This document shows, one piece after another, positions 1-8,938 of a stretch of DNA of 64,000 nt. Within the stretch, counting starts at the first letter, position 1, and every line of letters starts with the position of its first letter. Source of the stretch: Pseudomonas syringae CC1557 (lineage in GTDB: Bacteria > Pseudomonadota > Gammaproteobacteria > Pseudomonadales > Pseudomonadaceae); assembly GCF_000452705.1 (NCBI RefSeq), contig NZ_CP007014.1, forward strand, positions 5,052,501 through 5,116,500, in the 5' to 3' direction. Made by a program: the position numbers and the translations under genes. A model generated the notes under the pieces. It searched no databases, was not told the origin of the DNA, and saw only the letters and a program-made list of their open reading frames with translations.

Positions 1-668
1 CCATCGACCAGCCGATCTTCGAGTTTTTCCAGGAAGCAGTCGGCAAGCGCTGCAACATTCTGGTCAGCGGCGGTACCGGTACGGGCAAGACCACCATGCT
101 CAACGTCCTGAGCCAGTTGATCGATAGCAATCAACGCCTGGTGACCATCGAAGACGTGGCCGAACTGCAACTCACCCATCCACACGTGGTACGCCTGGAA
201 ACCCGCCCGCCGAATGCCGAAGGTCATGGCGAGGTAAGGGCCAGCGACCTGATTCGCAACTCACTGCGGATGCGCCCGGACCGCATCATCCTCGGCGAGA
301 TTCGTGGTGTCGAAGTACTGGACGTGTTGACGGCGATGAACACCGGCCACGATGGCTCGATGAGCACTGTCCACGCCAACAATGCGCAGGATGCGCTGTT
401 GCGTCTGGAAACCCTGGTCGGCCTGACCGGACGCCTGATCCCTGAGAAAACCCTGCGGCAGATGGTCTGTGCGGCGCTGGACGTGATCATCCAGCTGGCC
501 CGCCTGCCGGATGGTCGACGCTGCGTCAGCGAGGTGGTGGAAGTGGTCGGCGTGCGCGATGACATCTATGTCACGAACACGCTGTTTCGCCTGGATCGGC
601 GCACCGGGGTCGGTTTCATGCGTGAGGCTGCGCATGCTGCCGGTGAAAAGCTGCGGCCGGGCTACTGA
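1..668 (+). CDS. cpaF: CpaF/TadA-type secretion ATPase, 5' end outside the window
   Basis: This is the C-terminal part of the hexameric ATPase that powers Flp/Tad pilus assembly at the inner membrane. The open frame runs in from before base 1 (codons in phase with base 3). It carries a Walker A loop, GGTGTGKTT, at about 67-93, an Asp/Glu box region (IILGEIRG) and the STVHANN motif with the following LETLV that is typical of CpaF rather than PilB. The stop is at 666-668. tadB starts 32 bases downstream behind a good ribosome site, so the genes form one operon. The N-terminal domain cannot be judged because it lies outside the window. Family assignment is firm; the choice between the names cpaF and tadA is convention. 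Confidence 0.93.
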   Translation, partial: IDQPIFEFFQEAVGKRCNILVSGGTGTGKTTMLNVLSQLIDSNQRLVTIEDVAELQLTHPHVVRLETRPPNAEGHGEVRASDLIRNSLRMRPDRIILGEIRGVEVLDVLTAMNTGHDGSMSTVHANNAQDALLRLETLVGLTGRLIPEKTLRQMVCAALDVIIQLARLPDGRRCVSEVVEVVGVRDDIYVTNTLFRLDRRTGVGFMREAAHAAGEKLRPGY

Positions 669-700
669 GCCGGGCTATCGAGTCAGACCAAGGAGGCGGC

Positions 701-1585
701 ATGACGGCATCTCTGATACTCGGCCTGGTTTCCGCGCTGCTGCTGATGGCGTCCGTGCGCATGTTCTATCTGGCGCTCAATCAAGAAGCCAGCGAACGGG
801 TCAGGCAGCGTCTGACCGCCGGCCAGGTCGAGCCTGTTGTCGAGAAAACCGGCTGGGTCTGGCTTGACCGGGCTTTTATACGCGCCGGGCTAGGCCTGCC
901 GACCGAGCGCGTGGGCCTGGTGTTGACGCTATATGCGCTGCTGATTCTGATCGGCTACGGGCTGGGCGACGGCATCGGCGCGGGCGCTGCGCTGCTCGGT
1001 GTGCCGCTGATGTTGCGTTTGTTCGTTTCGTGGCGGGCTCGCGTGCGCGTGCGGCGCATGATCGAGCAACTGCCGCAATTGCTCGACCACAGCGTGCGCA
1101 GTCTCAAATCAGGCAGAACCCTGGCCGATGCTGTGCTTTATGGTATCGCCGCCGCAGACCAGCCACTCAAGGACGGCATGAGTCGCATCGAACGCAACGT
1201 GCAACTGGGGGTGAGCCTGCCGGATGCCGCCAGGGATTTCGCCGAACTGTACGAAAGCGACGAATTTCACCTGTTTGCCCTGGGCCTGCGGGTCAACCAT
1301 CGGTATGGCGGCAATGCCAGCGAACTGATGGAGAACCTGATCAGGCTGATTCGCGACCGCGAGCAGGCCGGTCGCCAGTTGCGCGCCATGACCGGCGAAA
1401 CGCGCATGACGGCGCTGGTGCTAGGGCTGCTGCCGGTCGGCATGGCCGGTTATTTCATGGCCGTGAACCCCAATTACCTGCTGCACATGTGGAACGACGG
1501 CAGTGGACGAATCCTGCTGAGCATGGCATTTGCCCTGCAACTGCTGGGCTGCCTGATGTTGTGGCGCATGTTGAGGAGCATTTGA
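701..1585 (+). CDS. tadB: TadB-type inner-membrane platform protein (T2SS F domain)
   Basis: A 294-residue membrane protein of the Flp/Tad pilus machine, paired with TadC as the inner-membrane platform for the ATPase. Hydrophobic segments lie at the N-terminus (about residues 3-22), near 65-110 and twice at the C-terminus (about 240-290). Between them is the cytoplasmic T2SSF domain with the typical QLPQLLDHSVRSLKSGRTL stretch. The ATG is preceded by AAGGAGG at 690-696. The stop lies one base before the tadC start, so the two are probably translated together. The length fits the family. Confidence 0.92.
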   Translation: MTASLILGLVSALLLMASVRMFYLALNQEASERVRQRLTAGQVEPVVEKTGWVWLDRAFIRAGLGLPTERVGLVLTLYALLILIGYGLGDGIGAGAALLGVPLMLRLFVSWRARVRVRRMIEQLPQLLDHSVRSLKSGRTLADAVLYGIAAADQPLKDGMSRIERNVQLGVSLPDAARDFAELYESDEFHLFALGLRVNHRYGGNASELMENLIRLIRDREQAGRQLRAMTGETRMTALVLGLLPVGMAGYFMAVNPNYLLHMWNDGSGRILLSMAFALQLLGCLMLWRMLRSI

Positions 1586-1586
1586 C

Positions 1587-2474
1587 ATGGATCTGCTGTT
1601 CAGCGCCCTGATGCTCGCCGCGGCGGCGTTTCTTCTGCTGTCCGGCATAGCCCGCAGGCGTCGCGACGAGCGTCTGGTGGCGCAGCGCCTGCGGGGTATC
1701 GTCCTGCGCGAGAGCCGTTTCGGCAGCCTGCTGCGCCTGCTGGGTGACACGCGCCTCGGACAGCGCAGCATCAGTCTCGATTCGGAAACCCAGATATTAC
1801 TCAACCGCATCGGCTGGCGCCGCGCCAGTAAACGTTCGCTGTTTGCTGCCTGCCAGATTGGCGTGCCTGTGGGGTTGATGTGTGTCGTCGCGCTGGCCCA
1901 GTTGCTGTTTTTCAAAAATATCGAGCAGCCGTTGATAGCGCCGGTCTTTGCGCTGGGGATCGGCTATCTGCTGCCCAAAAGAATTCTCGCCGCAGCCGCC
2001 AAACGCCGACAGAAACAGGTAGTGGTAGAGATTTCCACGTTTATCCCCCTGCTGCGCATCCTGTTCGAATCCGGCATGGCGGTCGAACAGGCCTTGCGCG
2101 TGCTGAGCAACGAGGGCAAGGACCTGCTGCCGGTGCTGTCCGAAGAAATCCGTATGGTTCTGACGCGGGTCGATTCCGGGCTGGAGCTGGGTGAAGAACT
2201 GCGCAAGACCGCTGCGCTGCTGGCGGTCGATGAGATGAGCGATACCTGCGTGATCCTCAATCAATTGATCCATCAGGGCGGCGGAGCACTGAAATCGCTG
2301 CTGACACTCAAGCAACTGATTGACGATCGACGCCTGACCCGGTTGCAGGAATACATCTCCAAGCTGTCGGCCAAAATGTCGATGGTGATGATGGTGTTCC
2401 TGTTCCCGGCCTTGCTGATCGTTCTGGCCGGGCCAGGATTCATCGCCATCAGTCGCGCTCTGGGCGGTTTATAA
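1587..2474 (+). CDS. tadC: TadC-type inner-membrane platform protein (T2SS F domain)
   Basis: A 295-residue partner of TadB. It has an N-terminal hydrophobic helix, a paired hydrophobic region near residues 90-130, a T2SSF core (ISTFIPLLRILFESGMAVEQ) and a C-terminal membrane helix ending in ISRALGGL. In the Tad system, TadB and TadC together form the platform against which CpaF works. The gene starts one base after the tadB stop. The next gene begins about 48 bases later, after a purine-rich ribosome site, so it is in the same operon. Confidence 0.92.
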   Translation: MDLLFSALMLAAAAFLLLSGIARRRRDERLVAQRLRGIVLRESRFGSLLRLLGDTRLGQRSISLDSETQILLNRIGWRRASKRSLFAACQIGVPVGLMCVVALAQLLFFKNIEQPLIAPVFALGIGYLLPKRILAAAAKRRQKQVVVEISTFIPLLRILFESGMAVEQALRVLSNEGKDLLPVLSEEIRMVLTRVDSGLELGEELRKTAALLAVDEMSDTCVILNQLIHQGGGALKSLLTLKQLIDDRRLTRLQEYISKLSAKMSMVMMVFLFPALLIVLAGPGFIAISRALGGL

Positions 2475-2522
2475 GCCGGGTCGCCAGCGCTGGTTCGCCA
2501 CTACAAGGAAGGAAAAGGTTTG

Positions 2523-3263
2523 ATGAAAGCAGCCATTGCGGTTATCGGCATTCTGATGCTGAGCGGATGTGCCAGCGACGGGCGGGCATTGTGGACGCAG
2601 ACGTCATCGCTGCAGGCCAGTGAGTGCCCCAAGCTGACTTCGGATCAGGAGTTTGCCCTCAATCTGGCTCAGAACATGGCCGACGAAGGGCGCCTGCATG
2701 CCAGTCTGGCCAATCTCGAAGGTTTGCCGGACAGTCTTGGCGAAGTCCGCCTGCGCAAGGCCCGGGTCTTGCGCCTGCTGGGCAGCAATGAAGCCGAGCC
2801 GCTGTATCGCAGCCTGCTGGGCACGTGTCGCGCCGCGCAGGGTGAGCATGGCCTGGGCCAACTGGCCGCGGCGCGAGGTGACAATGTACTGGCTGAGCAA
2901 CACTTGCTCAGAGCCAGCAAACTGCAACCCACCGATGAAAAAATCCGCAACGATCTGGGTGTTGTGTACCTCAACCAGTTGCAACTGGAGCGGGCACGCT
3001 TTCAATTCCTGACGGCCATGGAGCTCAAACAGTCCGACTCGCTGGCAGCCGTGAATCTGGCCACGCTGCTGATTTATCAGAACAACTGGACACAGGCCGC
3101 CGAGCTGGCCACCAGGGCAGGGCTGACGCCTGAGCAGATCACCGATGCCCAGGCACGTGCCGAGCAACTCAGGAAACCTTCTACCACGCGGCCGACACCC
3201 GCCAGACCTGTCGCGAGCGTGACGGGGCAAACTACTCTTCAGGCACACGAGGGACGACCATGA
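2523..3263 (+). CDS. tadD: TadD-like TPR lipoprotein
   Basis: A 246-residue lipoprotein. The N-terminus MKAAIAVIGILMLSGCAS is a lipoprotein signal with lipobox LSGC (cleavage before Cys16). Helical repeats with the spacing of tetratricopeptide motifs follow at about residues 40-200 (for example LLRASKLQPTDEKIRNDLG). TadD proteins of Flp pilus clusters are TPR outer-membrane lipoproteins thought to help secretin assembly. A TTG at 2520 is in frame, but the ATG at 2523 fits the AAGGAAGG site at about 2505 and the short signal better. The end overlaps the next gene by four bases (ATGA). Confidence 0.85.
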   Translation: MKAAIAVIGILMLSGCASDGRALWTQTSSLQASECPKLTSDQEFALNLAQNMADEGRLHASLANLEGLPDSLGEVRLRKARVLRLLGSNEAEPLYRSLLGTCRAAQGEHGLGQLAAARGDNVLAEQHLLRASKLQPTDEKIRNDLGVVYLNQLQLERARFQFLTAMELKQSDSLAAVNLATLLIYQNNWTQAAELATRAGLTPEQITDAQARAEQLRKPSTTRPTPARPVASVTGQTTLQAHEGRP

Positions 3264-3532
3264 AGCGCATCATGCTGGCAGGTATTGCCCTGCTGTTGAT
3301 TGCCGACAACGCCTGGGCTGACAACAGTGACTCGTCGGCCTCCGCCCCCAGACAGACCGAAACCTGGCTGCAGCTACAGGCCAGTGGCAGAGCGGCTTCG
3401 CCGACGCCGCAAGTCAACACCGCGGCGGAACGTGATCTGAGCCTGCAACGCTGGCTTGAAACCTATAAGTACAAGATCCCGGAGTTTTACGATCAGGAAG
3501 CGGGGGGCAGCTTTTCATCGGGGAAGAAGTAA
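3260..3532 (+). CDS. Small exported DUF3613-type protein of the tad locus
   Basis: A 90-residue protein with an N-terminal signal peptide (hydrophobic core to about residue 18, likely cleavage after DNAWA). The body is short and polar, and the C-terminus contains RWLETYKYKIPEFYDQEAG, a pattern I associate with the DUF3613 family found beside Pseudomonas tad genes. It starts inside the stop of the TadD-like gene (ATGA overlap), which argues for co-translation and a role in the pilus system. No enzymatic motif is visible and the function is unknown. It is the last gene of the tad operon in this window. Confidence 0.75.
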   Translation: MKRIMLAGIALLLIADNAWADNSDSSASAPRQTETWLQLQASGRAASPTPQVNTAAERDLSLQRWLETYKYKIPEFYDQEAGGSFSSGKK

Positions 3533-3638
3533 ATCCAGCGCGCTTGTGGATTTGCTGACACCCACTTTTACAACCTGTTCTCGGCAGGCAGGGAAGCACT
3601 CCGTTATCATGCGCGGACTTTCGAGACTCGAGATTGCC

Positions 3639-5423
3639 ATGCGCCGTTTGCTTTGCCTGATGTTACTGGTCCTGGCCCTGCCCGTTTCAGCTGCGGGTCT
3701 GCTGGACAACCGCCCCGCTTCGACACTGGGTGGCACCTCGCTGGATAACAGCAAGGATTTCCTGCCCGTTCGTCAGGCGTTTCAGTTGAGCCTGATCGAC
3801 ACCACGCCAGAATCAATCAAGCTGCGCCTGGTAGCCACCGAAGGCTATTACCTGTATCGCCATCGCTTTCAGTTCCGCACCGAGCCCGCCGATATCGGCC
3901 TGGGTGAAGCGCAGTTGCCCAAGGGCGAGCAGAAGCATGACGAGTACTTCGGCGACGTCGAGGTCTATCACGGCATTCTCGACATAGACCTGCCACGCAA
4001 ACCCGGTGAGCAACGCCCCTTCACGCTGGTTGTGACCTATCAGGGCTGCGCCGACAAGGGGCTGTGCTACCCGCCTGAAACCGAACGACTGACCATCGGC
4101 GATGTGGCAGCCAGTGCGCTTGCCGAGGCATCTGCACCTGTGCCTGCGGCCGCCTGGAGCTGGAAAGAGCTGGCGCTGTTTTTCCTCGCCGGTGTCGGCC
4201 TGACCTTTACCCCATGCGTATTGCCGATGCTGCCGATTCTGTCCGGCGTGGTGCTGCGCGGCCAGGTTGGCGGCCTGCGCGGTCTAAGCCTGTCTCTCGC
4301 CTACGTATTGCCGATGGCAGCCTGTTTTGCGCTGCTTGGCGCGCTGATGGGCATGTTCGGTGCAGGTCTGAATCTCCAGGCTCGACTGCAATCGGCCTGG
4401 GTGCTGGTACCGTTTTCAGCGTTCTTCGTGATTTTTGCCATCGCGATGTTCGGCGCGTTCGAACTGCGCCTGCCACAAGCAATCAGCTCTCGCCTGGTCC
4501 GTGTCGCCGGCAAGACTGAAGGCGGGTCGCTTTGGGGCGCTGCGGTGCTGGGCGTGGTTTCCAGCCTGCTGGTCTCGCCGTGCGTGTCGGCCCCGCTGGC
4601 GGGTGCGCTGCTGTACATCAGTGCCAGTGGTGATGCGCTGGGCGGCGGGTTGAAGCTGTTTGCCCTCGGCCTGGGAATGGGCGCGCCGTTACTGTTGATC
4701 GCGACCGGTGGTGCGACCTGGCTGCCGAAAAGTGGCCCGTGGCTGGTCACCGTGAAAAATGCGATTGGTGTGCTGCTGCTGGCCCTGGCAATAGGCCTGC
4801 TCAGCCGTGTGCTGCCGGGGCAAATCACCCTGCTGCTGGTCGGCCTGCTGTCGGCTGGCGTCGCTCTGTTTCTCGGCGCATTGGAATTCACCGAAAAAAC
4901 CACCCGGCAAAAACTGGCTCAGTTACTCGGGCTGGCACTGCTGGTCTATGCATTGGCCAACTGGTACGGCGCGTTGTCCGGGCAGACCGATCCCATGCGC
5001 CCCCTGGGCAGGGAATACACTGCGGCAAACAACGGGGCTGCAGCATCGGCCTCCTCGCAGTGGCAGACGATTACCACCTCGGCCGAACTGGACCGCGTGC
5101 TGCAGGAAGCCAGCAACGCGGGCAAGCCGTTGCTGCTCGACTGGTACGCCGACTGGTGCATCAGTTGCAAAGTCATCGAACACGAAGTCCTGCCTGATCC
5201 GGGTGTCGTCGCCGGGCTGTCGGGATACAGCCTGATCCGTTTCGACATGACCGCCAGCAATGCAGAACAACGCGCCCTGCTCGACCGCTACAAGCTGTTC
5301 GGTCCGCCCGCGATGCTTTTTTTCGGCAAAAACGGCGAAGAACTGCAAAATGCGCGAGTTGTCGGCGAAATCGATGTCACAGGCATGATTGAGCGCCTGA
5401 ATAGAGCAAATGACCAAAACTAA
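3639..5423 (+). CDS. dsbD: Thiol:disulfide interchange protein DsbD
   Basis: DsbD carries electrons from cytoplasmic thioredoxin across the inner membrane to periplasmic disulfide isomerases and cytochrome-maturation proteins. The ATG at 3639 gives a 594-residue protein with a clean signal peptide (LLCLMLLVLALPVSAAG); an upstream in-frame ATG at 3609 would add ten polar residues. All three redox pairs are present: Cys137/Cys143 in the periplasmic alpha domain (QGCADKGLC), Cys193/Cys315 in the membrane domain (FTPCVLP and VSPCVSAP), and WCISC (Cys507/Cys510) in the thioredoxin-like C-terminal domain. About eight membrane helices lie between residues 170 and 460. In PAO1 the homologue (dipZ) also precedes aroQ. 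Confidence 0.95.
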   Translation: MRRLLCLMLLVLALPVSAAGLLDNRPASTLGGTSLDNSKDFLPVRQAFQLSLIDTTPESIKLRLVATEGYYLYRHRFQFRTEPADIGLGEAQLPKGEQKHDEYFGDVEVYHGILDIDLPRKPGEQRPFTLVVTYQGCADKGLCYPPETERLTIGDVAASALAEASAPVPAAAWSWKELALFFLAGVGLTFTPCVLPMLPILSGVVLRGQVGGLRGLSLSLAYVLPMAACFALLGALMGMFGAGLNLQARLQSAWVLVPFSAFFVIFAIAMFGAFELRLPQAISSRLVRVAGKTEGGSLWGAAVLGVVSSLLVSPCVSAPLAGALLYISASGDALGGGLKLFALGLGMGAPLLLIATGGATWLPKSGPWLVTVKNAIGVLLLALAIGLLSRVLPGQITLLLVGLLSAGVALFLGALEFTEKTTRQKLAQLLGLALLVYALANWYGALSGQTDPMRPLGREYTAANNGAAASASSQWQTITTSAELDRVLQEASNAGKPLLLDWYADWCISCKVIEHEVLPDPGVVAGLSGYSLIRFDMTASNAEQRALLDRYKLFGPPAMLFFGKNGEELQNARVVGEIDVTGMIERLNRANDQN

Positions 5424-5552
5424 ACGGTGAGTCATAAACTTTGCGCGAATATCGGTCATCGTGTCGGCTACTGTAGTTAACTGGACAGTCCATCGCCCTT
5501 CCGGCATAGTCGCCGGGCGTAAACCGCTCGCAGACAACAAAAGGAACACGCA

Positions 5553-6005
5553 ATGGCGACTATCCTGGTCCTTCACGGGCCCAACCTGAACCTGCTGGGT
5601 ACTCGGGAACCCGGGGTCTACGGCACCGTCACCCTGCCTCAGATCAACCAGGACCTGGAGCAGCGCGCGCGCGATGCCGGTCACCATCTGATGTATCTGC
5701 AAAGCAACGCCGAATATGAACTGATCGACCGAATCCATGCCGCTCGTGATGAGGGTGTGGATTTTATTTTGATCAATCCCGCTGCTTTTACGCATACAAG
5801 CGTTGCAATACGTGACGCGCTGATGGGAGTGAGCATCCCATTCATCGAAGTGCACTTATCAAACGTGCACAAACGCGAACCTTTCCGCCATCACTCCTAC
5901 TTTTCAGACGTCGCTGTAGGAGTGATCTGTGGCCTGGGCGCCAGCGGATACCGACTGGCCCTGGAAGCCGCTCTGGAACAACTGGCCGCCAGCGCCAAGC
6001 CGTGA
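5553..6005 (+). CDS. aroQ: Type II 3-dehydroquinate dehydratase
   Basis: This enzyme converts 3-dehydroquinate to 3-dehydroshikimate in the cytosolic shikimate pathway. The 150-residue length is normal for the dodecameric type II enzyme. Family blocks are present in order: [18 protein letters not shown] with the catalytic Tyr23, [16 protein letters not shown], and [17 protein letters not shown] with the active-site His. An AAGGA site lies nine bases before the ATG. The gene stands just upstream of accBC, the same order as in P. aeruginosa; the 77-base gap to accB could hold a separate promoter. Confidence 0.96.
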   Translation: MATILVLHGPNLNLLGTREPGVYGTVTLPQINQDLEQRARDAGHHLMYLQSNAEYELIDRIHAARDEGVDFILINPAAFTHTSVAIRDALMGVSIPFIEVHLSNVHKREPFRHHSYFSDVAVGVICGLGASGYRLALEAALEQLAASAKP

Positions 6006-6082
6006 CGAGTACAGCCCTGGAGCTGACCATACGGTTTGAAGCAGCCGCCAAAAAGCCCTTACAGAACCTTGGGAGTTGATTA

Positions 6083-6538
6083 ATGGATATTCGCAAAGTC
6101 AAGAAACTGATCGAATTGCTGGAAGAGTCCGGCATCGACGAGCTGGAAATTCGTGAAGGCGAAGAGTCCGTACGGATCAGCCGTCACAGCAAGACCCCGG
6201 CGCAACCTTACTATGCTCCTGCTCCAATGGCCGCCCCGGTCGCAGCACCTGCACCTGCCGCCGCTCCGGCTGCGCCAGAAGTGCCATCGGCTCCGAAGCT
6301 GAACGGTTTTGTGGTCAAGTCGCCAATGGTCGGTACGTTCTATCGCACCCCGGCGCCTACTTCGCCAGCATTCGTCGAAGTCGGCCAGACCGTCAAGAAA
6401 GGCGACACCATCTGCATCGTCGAAGCGATGAAAATGATGAACCACATCACGGCAGAAGCCAGCGGTGTGATCGAATCCATCCTGGTAGAAAACGGTCAGC
6501 CGGTTGAGTTTGACCAGCCGCTGTTCACTATCGTTTGA
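6083..6538 (+). CDS. accB: Biotin carboxyl carrier protein of acetyl-CoA carboxylase
   Basis: AccB carries the biotin on which AccC forms carboxybiotin, the first step of fatty-acid synthesis. The 151-residue protein has an N-terminal part (1-35), a flexible Ala/Pro-rich linker (about 36-72) and a C-terminal biotinyl domain with EAMKMMN, where Lys117 is the biotinylation site. A GGGAG ribosome site precedes the ATG. accC starts 17 bases after the stop, the classic accBC operon. Confidence 0.97.
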   Translation: MDIRKVKKLIELLEESGIDELEIREGEESVRISRHSKTPAQPYYAPAPMAAPVAAPAPAAAPAAPEVPSAPKLNGFVVKSPMVGTFYRTPAPTSPAFVEVGQTVKKGDTICIVEAMKMMNHITAEASGVIESILVENGQPVEFDQPLFTIV

Positions 6539-6555
6539 ACCGGGGAGAGCCTGCG

Positions 6556-7899
6556 ATGTTGGAAAAAGTTCTGATCGCCAACCGCGGCGAAATTGCCTTG
6601 CGCATCTTGCGTGCCTGTAAAGAACTGGGCATCAAGACCGTCGCTGTACACTCCACGGCAGATCGCGAGCTGATGCACCTGGGCCTGGCAGACGAAACCG
6701 TCTGCATCGGTCCGGCACCGGCCAATCTGTCCTACCTGAACATCCCCGCGATCATCTCCGCGGCTGAAGTGACCGGCGCCACGGCGATTCACCCAGGCTA
6801 CGGTTTCCTGGCGGAAAACGCCGATTTCGCCGAACAGGTCGAAAAATCCGGCTTTGCCTTCATCGGCCCGAAAGCAGACACCATTCGCCTGATGGGCGAC
6901 AAGGTGTCGGCCAAGGACGCCATGAAGCTGGCCAACGTGCCAACCGTTCCGGGTTCCGACGGCCCGCTGCCGGAAGACGAAGAAACCGCTCTGCGTATCG
7001 GTCGCGAAGTCGGTTATCCGGTGATCATCAAGGCCGCCGGTGGCGGTGGTGGTCGTGGCATGCGTGTGGTTCATCGCGAAGAAGACCTGATCGAAGCCGC
7101 TTCCCAGACCCGTGCCGAAGCGGCAGCCTGGTTCAGCAACCCGATGGTCTATCTGGAAAAATACCTGACCAACCCACGCCACGTGGAAATTCAGGTCCTT
7201 TCCGATGGCCAGGGCCAGGCAATTCACCTGGGCGACCGCGATTGCTCGCTGCAACGTCGCCACCAGAAGGTTCTGGAAGAAGCACCGGCACCGTTCATCG
7301 ACGAACAGGCTCGTACCGATGTACTGGCCGCCTGCGTCAAGGCGTGCGTCGATATCGGCTATCGCGGCGCGGGTACTTTCGAGTTCCTGTACGAGAACGG
7401 TCGTTTCTACTTCATCGAAATGAACACCCGTGTTCAGGTGGAGCATCCGGTTTCGGAAATGGTGACTGGCATCGACATCGTCAAGGAGATGCTCAGCATC
7501 GCCGCCGGCAACAAACTGTCGTACACCCAGGATGACGTCGTCATCAAGGGTCATGCGCTGGAATGCCGGATCAACGCTGAAGACCCGAAAACCTTCGTTC
7601 CGAGCCCGGGCCTGGTCAAGCATTTCCATGCGCCAGGCGGCAACGGCGTGCGAGTCGACTCGCACCTGTACAGCGGTTACAAGGTGCCGTCGAACTACGA
7701 CTCGTTGATCGGCAAGGTGATCACCTGGGGCGCGACTCGTGAAGAAGCCATGGCACGCATGCGCAATGCCCTGGACGAAATCGTGGTCGACGGGATCAAG
7801 ACCAATATCCCGCTGCACCGTGATCTGACCCGCGATGAAGGCTTCTGCGAAGGCGGCGTCAACATCCACTACCTGGAACACAAACTGGCCAATCAATAA
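6556..7899 (+). CDS. accC: Biotin carboxylase subunit of acetyl-CoA carboxylase
   Basis: AccC carboxylates the biotin of AccB using ATP and bicarbonate. The chosen ATG at 6556 follows GGGGAGAG and gives 447 residues beginning [16 protein letters not shown], as in the family; an upstream in-frame ATG overlapping accB would add seven residues. Visible hallmarks are the N-terminal domain, the glycine-rich ATP-grasp loop ([12 protein letters not shown]), [17 protein letters not shown], and the active-site block [15 protein letters not shown] strong terminator hairpin follows the stop. Confidence 0.97.
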   Translation: MLEKVLIANRGEIALRILRACKELGIKTVAVHSTADRELMHLGLADETVCIGPAPANLSYLNIPAIISAAEVTGATAIHPGYGFLAENADFAEQVEKSGFAFIGPKADTIRLMGDKVSAKDAMKLANVPTVPGSDGPLPEDEETALRIGREVGYPVIIKAAGGGGGRGMRVVHREEDLIEAASQTRAEAAAWFSNPMVYLEKYLTNPRHVEIQVLSDGQGQAIHLGDRDCSLQRRHQKVLEEAPAPFIDEQARTDVLAACVKACVDIGYRGAGTFEFLYENGRFYFIEMNTRVQVEHPVSEMVTGIDIVKEMLSIAAGNKLSYTQDDVVIKGHALECRINAEDPKTFVPSPGLVKHFHAPGGNGVRVDSHLYSGYKVPSNYDSLIGKVITWGATREEAMARMRNALDEIVVDGIKTNIPLHRDLTRDEGFCEGGVNIHYLEHKLANQ

Positions 7900-7917
7900 G
7901 CCAACGTGCTTCAGAAC

Positions 7918-7947
7918 GACAAAGCCGCAGTGATGCGGCTTTGTTGT
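7918..7947 (+). terminator. Rho-independent terminator after accC
   Basis: The arms AAAGCCGCA and TGCGGCTTT pair around a four-base loop (GTGA) and are followed by a T-rich stretch (TTGTTGTTT). It sits about 20 bases after the accC stop and closes the accBC transcript. Confidence 0.85.
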
Positions 7948-8035
7948 TTGCAGCGCATAGCAGTAAACTTGCCCGCTTCCTGCGGCCTCAACGGCCGTGC
8001 AAGCCGCACCTATTTCGAATCGAAGGTAATCCGCC

Positions 8036-8914
8036 ATGCCTTGGCTGCAAGTCCGTCTCGCCATCAGCCCAGAACAAGCCGAAACCTACGAGGACGCCCT
8101 GCTTGAAGTCGGCGCCGTGTCCGTGACGTTCATGGATGCCGAAGACCAGCCGATTTTCGAACCCGAGCTCAATACCACGCCGCTGTGGACGCACACCCAC
8201 TTGCTGGCGCTGTTCGAAGCGGACACCAATGCCGAAATGGTCCTTGCTCATCTGAGCCTGCTGACCGGCGCAGAACTGCCCGAACACAGCGCCGAAGTCA
8301 TCGAGGATCAGGACTGGGAACGCAGCTGGATGGACAACTTCCAGCCAATGCGTTTTGGCCAGCGCCTGTGGATCGTCCCTAGCTGGCATGTAGCGCCGGA
8401 GCCCGACGCGGTCAACCTGCTGCTCGATCCGGGCCTGGCATTCGGCACCGGCACGCACCCGACCACCGCCCTGTGCCTTGAGTGGCTTGATGGTCAGGAC
8501 CTCAAAGGCTGCAACGTCCTGGATTTCGGTTGCGGCTCGGGCATTCTGGCCATCGCCGCGCTGCTGCTGGGAGCCGAACAGGCGGTGGGCACCGACATCG
8601 ACGTACAGGCGCTGGAAGCCTCGCGCGACAACGCCGGGCGCAACCATATCGCTGCCGAACGTTTCCCACTGTACCTGCCGCAGGACCTGCCCGCTCAGCA
8701 AGCCGACGTACTGGTGGCCAATATTCTGGCCGGACCGCTGGTTTCGCTGGCCCCGCAATTGACCACGCTGGTCAAGACCGGCGGTCGCCTGGCGCTGTCC
8801 GGGATCCTGGCCGAACAGGGCGAAGAAGTCGCTGCGGCCTATGCTGAAAGCTTTGTGCTTGACCCGATCGCAAACCGTGATGGCTGGGTACGCATCACGG
8901 GCCGCCGCCGTTAA
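8036..8914 (+). CDS. prmA: Ribosomal protein L11 methyltransferase
   Basis: PrmA trimethylates lysines of ribosomal protein L11 using S-adenosylmethionine. The 292-residue protein has the small N-terminal substrate-recognition domain, the [14 protein letters not shown] linker motif and the SAM-binding loop [15 protein letters not shown]. The catalytic-site block ANILAGPL is also visible. It lies between accC and a zinc-ribbon membrane protein gene, as in other pseudomonads, and is separated from accC by a terminator. Confidence 0.96.
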   Translation: MPWLQVRLAISPEQAETYEDALLEVGAVSVTFMDAEDQPIFEPELNTTPLWTHTHLLALFEADTNAEMVLAHLSLLTGAELPEHSAEVIEDQDWERSWMDNFQPMRFGQRLWIVPSWHVAPEPDAVNLLLDPGLAFGTGTHPTTALCLEWLDGQDLKGCNVLDFGCGSGILAIAALLLGAEQAVGTDIDVQALEASRDNAGRNHIAAERFPLYLPQDLPAQQADVLVANILAGPLVSLAPQLTTLVKTGGRLALSGILAEQGEEVAAAYAESFVLDPIANRDGWVRITGRRR

Positions 8915-8938
8915 TCGCCGCATGAACCGGATTGCCGC

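Noticed and set aside
3456..3638. N-terminal extension of DsbD
   Set aside because: It overlaps the DUF3613 gene in another frame and would put the signal peptide inside the protein.
6496..8064. Long minus-strand frame (522 codons) opposite accC
   Set aside because: It is the codon shadow of a highly conserved gene in GC-rich DNA and its translation has no family features; accC on the plus strand is certain.
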